Shown: in pieces, positions 10,096-18,258 of the stretch
Position numbering within the stretch: the stretch's first letter is position 1
How the letters are laid out: every line of letters begins with the position of its first letter
From: an uncultured Bacteroidota bacterium
GTDB taxonomy: Bacteria; Bacteroidota; Bacteroidia; Flavobacteriales; Flavobacteriaceae
NCBI GenBank assembly: GCA_902610105.1
Contig: CACLUN010000002.1
Span: 1 to 36,277 of the forward strand
Reading direction: 5' to 3'
DNA: 36,277 nucleotides
Made by a program: the position numbers and the translations under genes
Notes under the pieces: model-generated
Told to the model about the DNA's origin: nothing
Database searches by the model: none
Seen by the model: the letters and a program-made list of their open reading frames with translations, nothing else

Positions 10096-10579
10096 TTTTA
10101 AGAATTTTGAATAGCTCTAGTGTTGCTAAGGCATCATCATAAGCTCTGTGGTGATTTTTCAAATTAATATTAAAGTAATTGCACAGATAATTTAAATTAT
10201 AATATTTAAGATCATCATATTTCTCTTTGGACATTTTAATTGTACAAATAGTATTTGAGGAGAATTTAATATTGCACGATTCAAGTTCATTTTTTAAAAT
10301 TCTATAGTCATATTCGACATTATGCCCAACTATAATTTTATTACTCACCAAATTCAAAATTAGTTTAGCATGATCTTTAAAAGTTTTTTTATCCACTAAA
10401 TCACTGTTTTTAATTCCAGTTAATTTTTGAACAAAATAGTCAACTTTAACATTTGGCCTTATTAATGTAGTAAACGTGTCAATAATATGTTTACCATCAT
10501 AGATAATTATTGCAATTTCAATAATTTTCTCCTCATTAAATTTACCTCCACTTGTTTCTGTATCAATTATGGCATACAT
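10088..10579 (-). CDS. DnaQ-like 3'-5' exonuclease (DEDDh family)
   Basis: A 163-residue single-domain exonuclease of the RNase T/DnaQ superfamily. ExoI motif: D6 and E8 in MYAIIDTETSGGK. ExoII: GHNVEYDYRIL. ExoIII: HRAYDDALATLELF with the DEDDh His and Asp. I place the start at ATG 10579, one base after the yggS stop (TAA-A-ATG), where homologues begin with MYAI. A TTG 18 bases upstream is in frame but lies inside yggS. It could be a polymerase III epsilon-like proofreader or a general repair exonuclease. Flavobacterial relatives are often fused to a GIY-YIG domain, which is absent here. Overlaps miaA by 8 bases. Confidence 0.87.
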   Translation of the reverse strand: MYAIIDTETSGGKFNEEKIIEIAIIIYDGKHIIDTFTTLIRPNVKVDYFVQKLTGIKNSDLVDKKTFKDHAKLILNLVSNKIIVGHNVEYDYRILKNELESCNIKFSSNTICTIKMSKEKYDDLKYYNLNYLCNYFNINLKNHHRAYDDALATLELFKILKSE

Positions 10580-10580
10580 T

Positions 10581-11228
10581 TTAATTTCTTTTTCCAAAAA
10601 TTACACTTCCTAATCTTAACATATTAGATTTATTTTTTAAAGCAATCTTATAATCACCACTCATGCCCATTGATAATATCGAAAAATTAGCTTGTGGTCT
10701 ATATTTTAGATAGAATTTTTTTAATTTTTTAAATTCATGGTCAATGACATTTTCATCTTTTGTAAATGTTGCCATACCCATCAAACCTTTTACATCTACA
10801 AATTCATACTCATCTAAAATCCTATTTTTAATTAAATACTCAATTTCATCAAAACTAAAACCATATTTAGAATTATCGTACGATATCTTAATCTGAATTA
10901 AAATATTTACTTTTTTATTTATTTTCTTAGCTTCCTCATTAATTTTATTTAACAATCTAATAGAATCAACTGAATGTATAAGGTGAATAAAAGGTATAAT
11001 TTGTCTCACTTTATTTCTTTGCAGATGACCAATCATGTGCCAATTAATGTCTTTAGGTAAAACACCATGCTTATTTACTAATTCCTGTACCTTATTTTCT
11101 CCAAAATCAACATGACCGATTCCATGTAAACTTTTAATTTCCTCAGCTGGCTTTGTTTTAGATACAGCCACAAGTGTTATATCTTCATTCAATTTATTCT
11201 TTATTTTTTCTAATCTATTCTGAATCAA
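10581..11228 (-). CDS. yggS: YggS/PLPBP family pyridoxal phosphate homeostasis protein
   Basis: PLP-binding protein that buffers or delivers pyridoxal 5'-phosphate, without known enzymatic activity. The 215-residue single TIM-barrel-like domain shows the PLP lysine K24 in LVAVSKTKP, FGENKVQELVNKH, WHMIGHLQRNKV, and the phosphate-binding region SMGMSGDYKIA with LRLGSVIFGKR at the end. The start is TTG at 11228. An upstream in-frame stop occurs within a few codons and there is no ATG before the conserved region. It overlaps the upstream oxidoreductase gene by 14 bases. Confidence 0.94.
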   Translation of the reverse strand: MIQNRLEKIKNKLNEDITLVAVSKTKPAEEIKSLHGIGHVDFGENKVQELVNKHGVLPKDINWHMIGHLQRNKVRQIIPFIHLIHSVDSIRLLNKINEEAKKINKKVNILIQIKISYDNSKYGFSFDEIEYLIKNRILDEYEFVDVKGLMGMATFTKDENVIDHEFKKLKKFYLKYRPQANFSILSMGMSGDYKIALKNKSNMLRLGSVIFGKRN

Positions 11229-12177
11229 TCTTTCTTAAAATTTTAAAAGCTAACTCTAGAGCATTCTTTCCGGTTTCAAATGAGACTTTTGGTTTTAGCT
11301 TGTTGTTAATTGAATTTGCAAAATCACTATGTTCTTCCATAATCGAGTTTTTTGACAGATTCTCAAGTGACTTAATCTTTATCTCTTTTTTATCACCATC
11401 AGAATTATGGATTGTCATTGCATACTTATTATTATTATCATAATCAACTATACTAACAATTTCGGATTTACTTTTATCGAAATCGATTGATACATATGCG
11501 TCGCTTTGGAATATCCTCATCTTTCTCATTTTCTTTAATGAAATTCTACTTGCTGTTAGGTTAGCAACACAGCCATTTTCAAACTCAATTCTCGCGTTCG
11601 CTATGTCAGGACTCGAACTTATAATTTTAGTTCCATTGGCAAAAACATTTGAAACCTTTGATTTAATTATAGATAGTATAATATCAATATCGTGAATCAT
11701 TAAATCAAGTACAACTGAGACATCAGTTCCTCGTTCTGGATAATTTGACAATCTATGTGCTTCAATAAACATGGGGTTTAAAAGATTTTCAACCTCTGTG
11801 AAAGCCCCATTAAATCTTTCTACATGTCCAACTTGACCTACTAGATTATTATCTTTTGCAAGTTGTACCAGATCATTAGCCTCTGTTAGATTTGTGGTTA
11901 TTGGCTTCTCTATAAAAACATTAATATTATTTTTTAGAAAAAAAGAAGCTATCTCATGATGATATATTGTTGGTGTACATATAATTACAGCTTGAATGTT
12001 TTCTGATAAGTCATTCAAATTATTAAAAAATTTAACTTGATATTTCTTTGAGATTAAATCTGCTTTTTCGGAATCAGTGTCATAAAATCCTATCAAATCA
12101 AAATCAATTGAAGATAATATTAATTTCAAATGAATTTCACCTAGATGACCAACACCAACAATTCCAACTTTAATCAT
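11215..12177 (-). CDS. Gfo/Idh/MocA family NAD(P)-dependent oxidoreductase
   Basis: A 320-residue two-domain oxidoreductase. The N-terminal Rossmann fold begins MIKVGIVGVGHLGEIHLKLI (dinucleotide-binding GxGxxG-type loop near 7-13), with the family hallmark EKPITT after the fifth strand and GHVERFNGAF. The C-terminal alpha/beta domain contains DLMIHDIDIIL, matching the catalytic His region. The substrate cannot be inferred, but sugar or sugar-acid derivatives are typical. It is first in the operon with yggS, the exonuclease and miaA. A TAAATTTG element ends 5 bases before its ATG, suggesting a leaderless or nearly leaderless transcript. Confidence 0.9.
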   Translation of the reverse strand: MIKVGIVGVGHLGEIHLKLILSSIDFDLIGFYDTDSEKADLISKKYQVKFFNNLNDLSENIQAVIICTPTIYHHEIASFFLKNNINVFIEKPITTNLTEANDLVQLAKDNNLVGQVGHVERFNGAFTEVENLLNPMFIEAHRLSNYPERGTDVSVVLDLMIHDIDIILSIIKSKVSNVFANGTKIISSSPDIANARIEFENGCVANLTASRISLKKMRKMRIFQSDAYVSIDFDKSKSEIVSIVDYDNNNKYAMTIHNSDGDKKEIKIKSLENLSKNSIMEEHSDFANSINNKLKPKVSFETGKNALELAFKILRKIDSE

Positions 12178-12182
12178 ATTTT

Positions 12183-12190
12183 CAAATTTA
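12183..12190 (-). promoter_or_regulatory. -7 promoter element of the gfo-yggS-exo-miaA operon
   Basis: TAAATTTG on the minus strand, an exact match to TAnnTTTG. It ends 5 bases before the ATG at 12177. At the spacing seen at ffs the transcript would begin at or next to the start codon. No good TTTG lies about 19 bases further upstream. Confidence 0.55.
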
Positions 12191-12226
12191 CATATATTTA
12201 AATTTCTTTTTTAAATAATATAAATA

Positions 12227-12868
12227 TTGCACGATTCTGTAAAACAAAAGGGAAATAGAAAAAGACTTGTTGAAAAACTTCTTTCAAAAGGAATAAGAGA
12301 TAAGAGAGTACTAGAAGCTATTCTTAATGTTCCAAGACATTATTTTATGGATAAAGATTTTCATGATTATGCATACGATGATAAAGCTTTTCCAATATCA
12401 AATAATCAAACAATTTCACAACCATACACAGTTGCATTTCAAACACAGTCATTGAATATTCTTCCTGGTAATAAGGTTTTAGAAATTGGTACAGGCTCTG
12501 GATATCAAACCTCAATTTTAATTTATATGAAATCAAGGGTTTACACATTAGAAAGAATATTTGACCTTCACAGAAAAGCAAAAACAACTTTATCTAAATT
12601 AAATATGCATCCCAACAAAATTAAATGGTCTGATGGTTATTTAGGATTGAGCGAAAATGCACCATTCGATAAAATTTTAGTTACTGCAGGTTGCCCTGAG
12701 ATTCCATACGAACTCTTAAATCAATTAAATATTAATGGAAAAATGATTATCCCTGTTGGATTAGAGGATCAAGAAATGTATTTAGTAAAAAAAGTGAGTG
12801 ATAATGATTACACAAAAAAAATTCTAGGAAAATTTAACTTTGTACCAATGTTAAAAGACAAAATTTAA
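12227..12868 (+). CDS. pcm: Protein-L-isoaspartate O-methyltransferase
   Basis: SAM-dependent methyltransferase that initiates repair of isoaspartyl residues in damaged proteins. The 213-residue protein has AFPISNNQTISQPYTVA, characteristic of PCMT, followed by SAM motif I VLEIGTGSGYQ (84-94) and APFDKILVTAGCPEIP (motif II/III). The start is TTG at 12227. An in-frame stop lies two codons upstream and the next ATG is inside the conserved domain. It is divergent from the gfo operon across 49 bases and overlaps smpB by 4 bases at the 3' ends. Confidence 0.95.
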   Translation: MHDSVKQKGNRKRLVEKLLSKGIRDKRVLEAILNVPRHYFMDKDFHDYAYDDKAFPISNNQTISQPYTVAFQTQSLNILPGNKVLEIGTGSGYQTSILIYMKSRVYTLERIFDLHRKAKTTLSKLNMHPNKIKWSDGYLGLSENAPFDKILVTAGCPEIPYELLNQLNINGKMIIPVGLEDQEMYLVKKVSDNDYTKKILGKFNFVPMLKDKI

Positions 12869-13302
12869 TTTTTTTTCATTATTCTTCCAATTTTAACTTT
12901 AGCCTCTCTTTGCTTTATGGACTGACGCTTATCATAATTTTTCTTTCCTTTTGAAATACCAATTTGAATTTTAGCAAATCCATTTTGTGAAAGAAAAATT
13001 TTAAGGGGAATAATTGTCAAGCCTGGAGTCATTGATTCTTTCTTAATTTTATTTAATTCTCTTTTATTTAATAATAACTTTATCGTGTTATTCTTATTAT
13101 TCGAAATAGAATTCTCAAAATTTACATTATATAAAAACAATTCATTTGAATCAAATGAACAATAAGCATAATCAATATTCACTTTTTTTGATCGAATTGA
13201 TTTAATTTGTATCCCTGTCAGAACCATGCCTGCAATATATTTTTTTTGAACATGATACTTAAAACTAGCTTTTTTGTTTTGTATGTTAATATTCTCTTGC
13301 AC
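12865..13302 (-). CDS. smpB: SsrA-binding protein SmpB
   Basis: Partner of tmRNA in trans-translation ribosome rescue. The 145-residue basic protein has the SmpB beta-barrel sequence NKKASFKYHVQKKYIAGMVL, TGIQIKSIRSKKVNI, and GLTIIPLKIFLSQNGFAKIQI, with a lysine-rich tail containing KGKKNYDKRQSIKQREAK. I choose GTG at 13302 because homologues begin close to this point and a TAACTTTG promoter element ends 4 bases before it. A TTG one codon upstream is an alternative. No tmRNA gene was recognised in the window. Confidence 0.93.
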   Translation of the reverse strand: MQENINIQNKKASFKYHVQKKYIAGMVLTGIQIKSIRSKKVNIDYAYCSFDSNELFLYNVNFENSISNNKNNTIKLLLNKRELNKIKKESMTPGLTIIPLKIFLSQNGFAKIQIGISKGKKNYDKRQSIKQREAKVKIGRIMKKN

Positions 13303-13327
13303 CAAGCAAAGTTAATAAGTATCTTTA
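13296..13327 (+). promoter_or_regulatory. Candidate glyA promoter
   Basis: CTTG at 13296-13299 and TATCTTTA at 13320-13327 are separated by 20 bases. This is close to the Bacteroidota pattern TTTG, about 19 bases, TAnnTTTG. Transcription would start near 13332, leaving a leader of about 14 bases before the ATG at 13346. Confidence 0.45.
13307..13314 (-). promoter_or_regulatory. -7 promoter element of smpB
   Basis: TAACTTTG on the minus strand, matching TAnnTTTG, ends 4 bases before the GTG at 13302. It lies inside the spacer of the divergent glyA promoter, so the two promoters overlap face to face. Confidence 0.5.
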
Positions 13328-13345
13328 TATAAAATATTCTGCCTG

Positions 13346-14620
13346 ATGAATAACACCAAAAAAATTTTTGATTTAATAAAAAAAGAGGAGCAAAGACAGT
13401 TATCTGGAATTGAATTAATCGCATCTGAAAATTTTACAAGTCCTGACGTTATGAACGCCTGTGGTTCAGTATTAACAAATAAGTATGCAGAGGGTTATCC
13501 TGGAAAAAGGTATTATGGCGGTTGCGAAGTTGTTGATGAGATTGAAAATATTGCAATTGACAAAGCAAAAGTATTGTTTGGAGCTGAATATGCTAATGTC
13601 CAGCCACATTCAGGAAGTCAAGCAAATGCAGCAGTTTTTCATGCATTCCTTAAACCTGGTGATAAATTATTAGGTTTTGACCTTGCACATGGCGGACATT
13701 TAACTCATGGATCGAGTGTAAATTTTTCAGGTACTTTTTATAAAACATCGTTTTACGGAGTAGATAAAGAAACTGGATTACTTAATTATGATAAAATACA
13801 TAGTATCGCAAAAAAAGAAAAGCCAAATATGATCATAGCAGGTGCATCAGCCTATTCAAGAGACATGGATTTTAAAAGATTTAGAGAAATTGCTGACTCA
13901 GTTGGTGCTTTTTTATTGGCTGATATTTCACATCCATCAGGTTTAATTGCTAAAGGTTTATTGAATAATCCAATACCACATTGTCATGTGGTAACAACAA
14001 CTACTCATAAAACTCTTAGAGGCCCGAGAGGAGGTCTAATTTTAATAGGAAAAGATTTTGAAAATCCATTTGGAAAAAAGTTTAAAAGTGGAAAATTAAA
14101 GATGATGTCAAATCTTGTTGATCTAGCTGTATTTCCTGGAAATCAGGGTGGACCATTAGAACATGTAATTGGGGCAAAAGGTGTTGCATTTGGTGAAGCT
14201 CTGCAAGATTCATTCTTAAAGTATATTACTCAAGTAAAAAAGAATGCAAATTCAATGTCTCAAGAGCTACTCAAAAAGGGATATGATATTATTTCTGAAG
14301 GAACTGATAATCATATGATGTTAATTGATTTAAGAAACAAGAATATAACAGGAAAAGATGCAGAAAAAGCATTGGTTTTAGCAGACATAACAGCAAACAA
14401 AAATATGGTTCCTTTTGATGATAAGTCTCCATTCATTACATCTGGTATAAGGTTTGGAACACCTGCTATAACAACCCGAGGTCTCAAAGAGAGTGATATG
14501 GTAAAAATTGTTGATTTAATTGATAGTATAATTATTAATCATCACGACCCAGAAATGATTAAAAAAATCAAAAATCAGGTTAATGAATTTATGTCAAGTA
14601 GACCTCTTTTTATTGCTTAA
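13346..14620 (+). CDS. glyA: Serine hydroxymethyltransferase
   Basis: PLP enzyme interconverting serine and glycine with transfer of a one-carbon unit to tetrahydrofolate, which feeds purine and thymidylate synthesis. The 424-residue length is normal. Key blocks: [10 protein letters not shown] near residue 24, [40 protein letters not shown] with the cofactor-contacting Asp-x-x-His, and [16 protein letters not shown] with Schiff-base lysine K222. ATG start. Divergent from smpB over about 43 bases. The 3' end overlaps the cyclotransferase gene by 11 bases. Confidence 0.98.
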   Translation: MNNTKKIFDLIKKEEQRQLSGIELIASENFTSPDVMNACGSVLTNKYAEGYPGKRYYGGCEVVDEIENIAIDKAKVLFGAEYANVQPHSGSQANAAVFHAFLKPGDKLLGFDLAHGGHLTHGSSVNFSGTFYKTSFYGVDKETGLLNYDKIHSIAKKEKPNMIIAGASAYSRDMDFKRFREIADSVGAFLLADISHPSGLIAKGLLNNPIPHCHVVTTTTHKTLRGPRGGLILIGKDFENPFGKKFKSGKLKMMSNLVDLAVFPGNQGGPLEHVIGAKGVAFGEALQDSFLKYITQVKKNANSMSQELLKKGYDIISEGTDNHMMLIDLRNKNITGKDAEKALVLADITANKNMVPFDDKSPFITSGIRFGTPAITTRGLKESDMVKIVDLIDSIIINHHDPEMIKKIKNQVNEFMSSRPLFIA

Positions 14621-15623
14621 AGATTTCAATCTCAAATATCTTATCCCACTTTTTTCCAGTAACAAAAAAGGTTTTTCTTTCCTTATTGTATGCAATTCCA
14701 TTTAAAACATCAAGCTCTGGATGTTGTTTTACTTTTTCTCTGAGTCCTTTGAAGTTGATAACTCCATTAACACCGCCAGTACTCTTATCAATAATTAAAC
14801 CGATATCATTATTAAATTGCCAACTATTTGCATAAATTTTATCCTCAACTACTTCTAATTCATTAATATCTTTGATTTTTTTATTGTTTGTTACTACCTC
14901 AATAAAATCAATTTCCTGAAAATTTTTAGGATCTAAAATCCATATTCTCTCAGTTCCATCTGATTTAAATATATTTTTTCCATCATTTGCTAAACCCCAT
15001 CCTTCAATACTGTTTTCGTAATTAAAAGAACCTAACATTTCAAGAGACTCTAAATCATATATAAACCCTATTTTACTTTTCCATGTTAATTGTAAAATCT
15101 TCTCATTTATTATAGTTAATCCCTCACCAAAATATTGATTATCTAAAAATCTTTTTTCTAAGACCTTACTGTTAAATACATCTAGCTTTTTGAGGGATGA
15201 AAAACCATTTAAACCAGTAGATTCATATAAAAACCCATCATAAAATTCTAAACCTTGTGTGTAGGATGAAATATCATGTGAATACTCATTAATAATTTTA
15301 TACGAATACAGGTCAGGTGGATAGGCGTTATAAATATCTATTTTTTTAGAAATTATATAGCTTGATTCAGAATCAATAATTTCTGCCACTATCTCATTAG
15401 CACCAAGTCTAGCTAAATTCAAATTAGTGTTAGAATCAATAACTTGATCATTTAAAAAAAAACTTATTGAAACATCATTTTTATTGTCAATTTCACTGAC
15501 AGAAAGTTTAATATTTGAGTTTTTGGTTAAAATCTGATCACTTGAGTCAATAATAATTTTATAGTCTAAAGAATTTGTTCCGCAAGAAATAACAAGAATT
15601 GAAAAAAAAAGTATAAGTCTCAT
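14610..15623 (-). CDS. Glutaminyl-peptide cyclotransferase, lipoprotein
   Basis: Member of the glutamine cyclotransferase family (PF05096, plant and bacterial type, five-bladed beta-propeller), which converts N-terminal Gln of peptides to pyroglutamate. The 337-residue protein begins with a short lipoprotein signal ending ILVISC, so C14 would be lipidated and the enzyme would sit in the periplasm or outer membrane. Residues 20-100 are an Ig-like or unassigned region. The propeller follows, with [72 protein letters not shown] and [27 protein letters not shown]. Tail-to-tail overlap of 11 bases with glyA. Confidence 0.9.
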   Translation of the reverse strand: MRLILFFSILVISCGTNSLDYKIIIDSSDQILTKNSNIKLSVSEIDNKNDVSISFFLNDQVIDSNTNLNLARLGANEIVAEIIDSESSYIISKKIDIYNAYPPDLYSYKIINEYSHDISSYTQGLEFYDGFLYESTGLNGFSSLKKLDVFNSKVLEKRFLDNQYFGEGLTIINEKILQLTWKSKIGFIYDLESLEMLGSFNYENSIEGWGLANDGKNIFKSDGTERIWILDPKNFQEIDFIEVVTNNKKIKDINELEVVEDKIYANSWQFNNDIGLIIDKSTGGVNGVINFKGLREKVKQHPELDVLNGIAYNKERKTFFVTGKKWDKIFEIEIFKQ

Positions 15624-15672
15624 AAATTATTCTATAAAATTAAATAATAATAAACATTTATTAAAACATAAC

Positions 15673-15680
15673 TATATTTG
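15673..15680 (+). promoter_or_regulatory. -7 promoter element of ffs
   Basis: TATATTTG, an exact TAnnTTTG match. It ends 4 bases before the first paired base of the SRP RNA. Because the RNA 5' end is set independently by its helix, this gives the local distance from promoter element to transcription start. Confidence 0.65.
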
Positions 15681-15684
15681 TGTT

Positions 15685-15780
15685 GGGCAGGGCTTATGCA
15701 ACCAGCTCCCATTTAATCCCCCAGGGTGGGAACGCAGCAAGGGTATATGGTCGTAGCGGTGTGATATAAGTTACTTGCCC
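15685..15780 (+). ncRNA. ffs: Signal recognition particle RNA, small bacterial (4.5S) type
   Basis: RNA component of the SRP that binds Ffh and targets membrane proteins co-translationally. It is a single long hairpin of about 96 bases. The ends pair as GGGCA (15685-15689) with TGCCC (15776-15780), then CTTAT (15693-15697) with ATAAG (15766-15770). The conserved Ffh-binding domain at the tip is recognisable as CCCCCAGGGTGGG followed by AACGCAGCAAGGGT (15718-15744), containing the GCAGCA internal-loop strand. A perfect TATATTTG promoter element precedes it by 4 bases. TTTTCTT follows directly, then the ATG of the SDR at 15788. Confidence 0.93.
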
Positions 15781-15787
15781 TTTTCTT

Positions 15788-16594
15788 ATGTCTAAAGTAG
15801 TTTTAATCACTGGCGCATCTTCAGGAATAGGCAAATCAATAGGAGAATTTTTGCTTAAAAAAAAGTTTAAAGTGTACGGCACGAGTAGAAATCCCTCAAA
15901 ATACTTAAATACAAAAATTGAATTAATTAAATCAAATATTAATTCTTTAGATGATATTGACAATTGTGTTAAATACATATTAATGAAAGAAGGCACATTG
16001 GATATATTAATAAACAATGCTGGAATAGGGTTTACAGGTCCTATCGAGGAATCCAATTTAAAGGATATGGAAAGATTGTTTATGACGAATTTTTTCGGCC
16101 CACTTGAGTTAATAAAAAAAGTTTTACCAATTATGAGGAAAAATAACTTTGGTCTGATAATAAATATTACATCTATTGCAGGATATATTGGTCTTCCTTT
16201 TAGGGGAATTTTTTGCGCTTCCAAAAGCGCATTAGAAATATTAACAGAGTCATTAAGAAGTGAAGTTAAAGACTATGGAATAAAAATATCGAATTTAGCA
16301 CCTGGAGATATTAAAACTGATGTGATCAGTAGAAGAATTGATTCATTCAATGATAAAAATTCAGTTTACTTTAATAAATATTTTAAAACTTATCAGAGCA
16401 TGAATAAAGATGTTGAACTAAAGGGTGCAGATCCAATCATAGTTGCAAAAAAAATATATCGTATTATAAAAACCAAAAACCCCAAAATTCATTATGTTGT
16501 AGGAAAACCGTTACAAAAATTTTCAATAATTTTAAAGAAAATTCTTCCAGATTTGTGGTTTGAATATATACTAAATAAATTTAATAAATTATAG
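15788..16594 (+). CDS. Short-chain dehydrogenase/reductase with Phe at the catalytic Tyr position
   Basis: A 268-residue classical SDR. The cofactor loop is TGASSGIGKSIGE near residues 8-20, with NNAGIGFTGPIEE and the catalytic Ser S129 in NITSIAG. The position 13 residues later, where classical SDRs have the Tyr of YxxxK, is F142 (FCASK), while K146 is kept. Codon 16211-16213 is TTT. The C-terminal end (KNPKIHYVVGKPLQKFSIILKKILPD) matches a conserved flavobacterial SDR group. Substrate unknown. The ATG lies 7 bases after the SRP RNA and the stop touches the transaldolase start (TAG-ATG). Either an enzyme with altered chemistry or a non-catalytic NAD(P)-binding protein. Confidence 0.88.
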   Translation: MSKVVLITGASSGIGKSIGEFLLKKKFKVYGTSRNPSKYLNTKIELIKSNINSLDDIDNCVKYILMKEGTLDILINNAGIGFTGPIEESNLKDMERLFMTNFFGPLELIKKVLPIMRKNNFGLIINITSIAGYIGLPFRGIFCASKSALEILTESLRSEVKDYGIKISNLAPGDIKTDVISRRIDSFNDKNSVYFNKYFKTYQSMNKDVELKGADPIIVAKKIYRIIKTKNPKIHYVVGKPLQKFSIILKKILPDLWFEYILNKFNKL

Positions 16595-17251
16595 ATGAAG
16601 TTTTTCGTAGATACAGCAAACCTAGATGAAATTAAAGAAGCTCAATCTCTTGGGATTCTTGATGGAGTTACAACCAATCCGTCCTTAATGGCAAAGGAGA
16701 ATATTACCGGAAATCAAAATATAATTAATCATTACAAAAAAATTTGTGAAATAGTAGATGGAGATGTCTCTGCAGAAGTTATTTCAACTAATTTTGATGG
16801 TATTATTCAGGAAGGAGAAGAGCTGGCTGCTTTACATAAACAAATTGTTGTAAAAGTTCCAATGATCTCAGATGGAATTAAAGCAATTAAATACTTTTCT
16901 GAAAAAGGAATTAAAACAAACTGTACCCTTATTTTCTCTGCCGGTCAAGCATTATTAGCTGCTAAAGCAGGTGCTACATATATTTCACCTTTTATTGGAA
17001 GAATTGATGATATTTCTTCAGACGGAATTGGATTAATTTCAGAATTAAGAACAATTTTTGACAACTATAATTTTGAAACAGAAATATTAGCAGCCTCGAT
17101 TAGAGGACCAATGCATATTATAGATTGTGCCAAAATTGGTGCAGATATAGTGACAACGCCTTTAAAATCAATTAAAAGCCTATTAGACCATCCACTTACT
17201 GATATTGGTTTAAAAAAGTTTCTTAATGATTATAAAAAAGGAAATAAATAA
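16595..17251 (+). CDS. Transaldolase / fructose-6-phosphate aldolase family (TalC/MipB type)
   Basis: A small (218-residue) class I aldolase of the TalC family. In characterised members it acts either as transaldolase of the pentose phosphate pathway or as fructose-6-phosphate aldolase. Motifs: FVDTANLDEIKEA, GVTTNPSLMAKE near residues 24-35, the Schiff-base lysine K87 in VVKVPM, NCTLIFSAGQALLAAKAGATYISPFIGRIDD, and ILAASIRGPMHI. In flavobacteria this protein normally supplies the transaldolase function, but the two activities cannot be separated with confidence by eye. The ATG follows the SDR stop with no spacer. Its stop abuts the stop of the next gene on the other strand. Confidence 0.92.
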   Translation: MKFFVDTANLDEIKEAQSLGILDGVTTNPSLMAKENITGNQNIINHYKKICEIVDGDVSAEVISTNFDGIIQEGEELAALHKQIVVKVPMISDGIKAIKYFSEKGIKTNCTLIFSAGQALLAAKAGATYISPFIGRIDDISSDGIGLISELRTIFDNYNFETEILAASIRGPMHIIDCAKIGADIVTTPLKSIKSLLDHPLTDIGLKKFLNDYKKGNK

Positions 17252-18187
17252 TTACTCTTTTAATTTTTCATATAGATTAAATATTTCTTCATCTACTAAC
17301 TTATTTTTAGAAACTTTTTTGAAGGTTTCTAAAAAACTTTTGTTAATTGAATCATCTTGTTTTTGCAGTAAGAAACCAATAGCATGAAATCTTAAAACTC
17401 TTTCTTTAACAAGACTTGAACTTATTACTTCATCAGTTTTAATCAACCTCTTTTGATTAAAATCAATAACTGAATTAAATTTTATTTCATTTTTAACCCT
17501 ATTATAAATATCTAGATATATAAAATCAATATATGGCTTAAAATATCCAAGAGACTTCGAGTTAAAATCAATAATAGAGTTATATGGTTCAAATAAAAGT
17601 GATTGCTCCTCAGAGGAAATATTATTTCGTATGATAAATGAATGAAATTTCGAAAGATAAGGATATAAAATAGCAGAACTTATGATATCTTGACTAAGTA
17701 TTGATATTTTATTCTCTGATAAGTATGTGTTAAATGAATTAAATTGCTTATTGTATAAAGAATCGACCAATCTTTTAAACTGATCAATTTTTAAATTCAA
17801 GTTTGAGTTAATAAAAACCTCATCTCGCTCACTTTTTAAAAAAACATCCATTAAAAAATTATTCTTTCCAGATCCAGAGCCTGTATAAACTAAAGATTCA
17901 TCAAAATCTAAAGTATTTAATCTAATTTTTAGACTATCATTTTTTTCTAAGATCATATATTGGAATTCAGGATCATGATAAAAGTTAAATAATCCAGGAT
18001 TTATTGAGTCAATAATAATTTCAAAACTACCATCTGAATTTAATTTAGTTTCATCGATTAAATTGTCATTCACATATAAGGAAATTTTATCCGAAGAAGG
18101 GTTTAAAATTTTACCTCCAAAGAAGGTCTCCTTACTATTGTCGCACGATGTTACAACATAAAACAAAAGGAAAAATCTAAAAAACAT
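17252..18187 (-). CDS. Lipoprotein with a TlpA-N/DUF4369-like N-terminal region, function unknown
   Basis: A 311-residue predicted lipoprotein. The signal ends FYVVTSC with lipidation at C15. Residues about 22-110 (FFGGKILNPSSDKISLYVNDN, LNSDGSFEIIID, FQYMILEKNDSLKIRLNT) resemble the beta-rich domain at the N-terminus of Bacteroidota TlpA-like proteins. The rest is mainly helical, and no thioredoxin domain or CxxC is present. A conserved flavobacterial protein, not characterised to my knowledge. Its own start has a near-match element TACATTTTG about 26 bases upstream. Tail to tail with the transaldolase with zero spacing. Confidence 0.75.
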   Translation of the reverse strand: MFFRFFLLFYVVTSCDNSKETFFGGKILNPSSDKISLYVNDNLIDETKLNSDGSFEIIIDSINPGLFNFYHDPEFQYMILEKNDSLKIRLNTLDFDESLVYTGSGSGKNNFLMDVFLKSERDEVFINSNLNLKIDQFKRLVDSLYNKQFNSFNTYLSENKISILSQDIISSAILYPYLSKFHSFIIRNNISSEEQSLLFEPYNSIIDFNSKSLGYFKPYIDFIYLDIYNRVKNEIKFNSVIDFNQKRLIKTDEVISSSLVKERVLRFHAIGFLLQKQDDSINKSFLETFKKVSKNKLVDEEIFNLYEKLKE

Positions 18188-18258
18188 ACAATTAAATTAA
18201 AAATTATTTATCAAAATGTAAATCGCATGAAACCAAATTATTATTTTAGGCGAAAATT

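Noticed and set aside
12345..12587. Open frame on the minus strand inside pcm
   Set aside because: Pcm motifs on the plus strand are unambiguous. The shadow has no conserved content.
15694..16224. A 176-codon open frame on the minus strand opposite ffs and the SDR gene
   Set aside because: It runs across the SRP RNA helix and the well-supported SDR, with low-complexity hydrophobic content and no recognisable domain. It is a shadow of the plus-strand gene.
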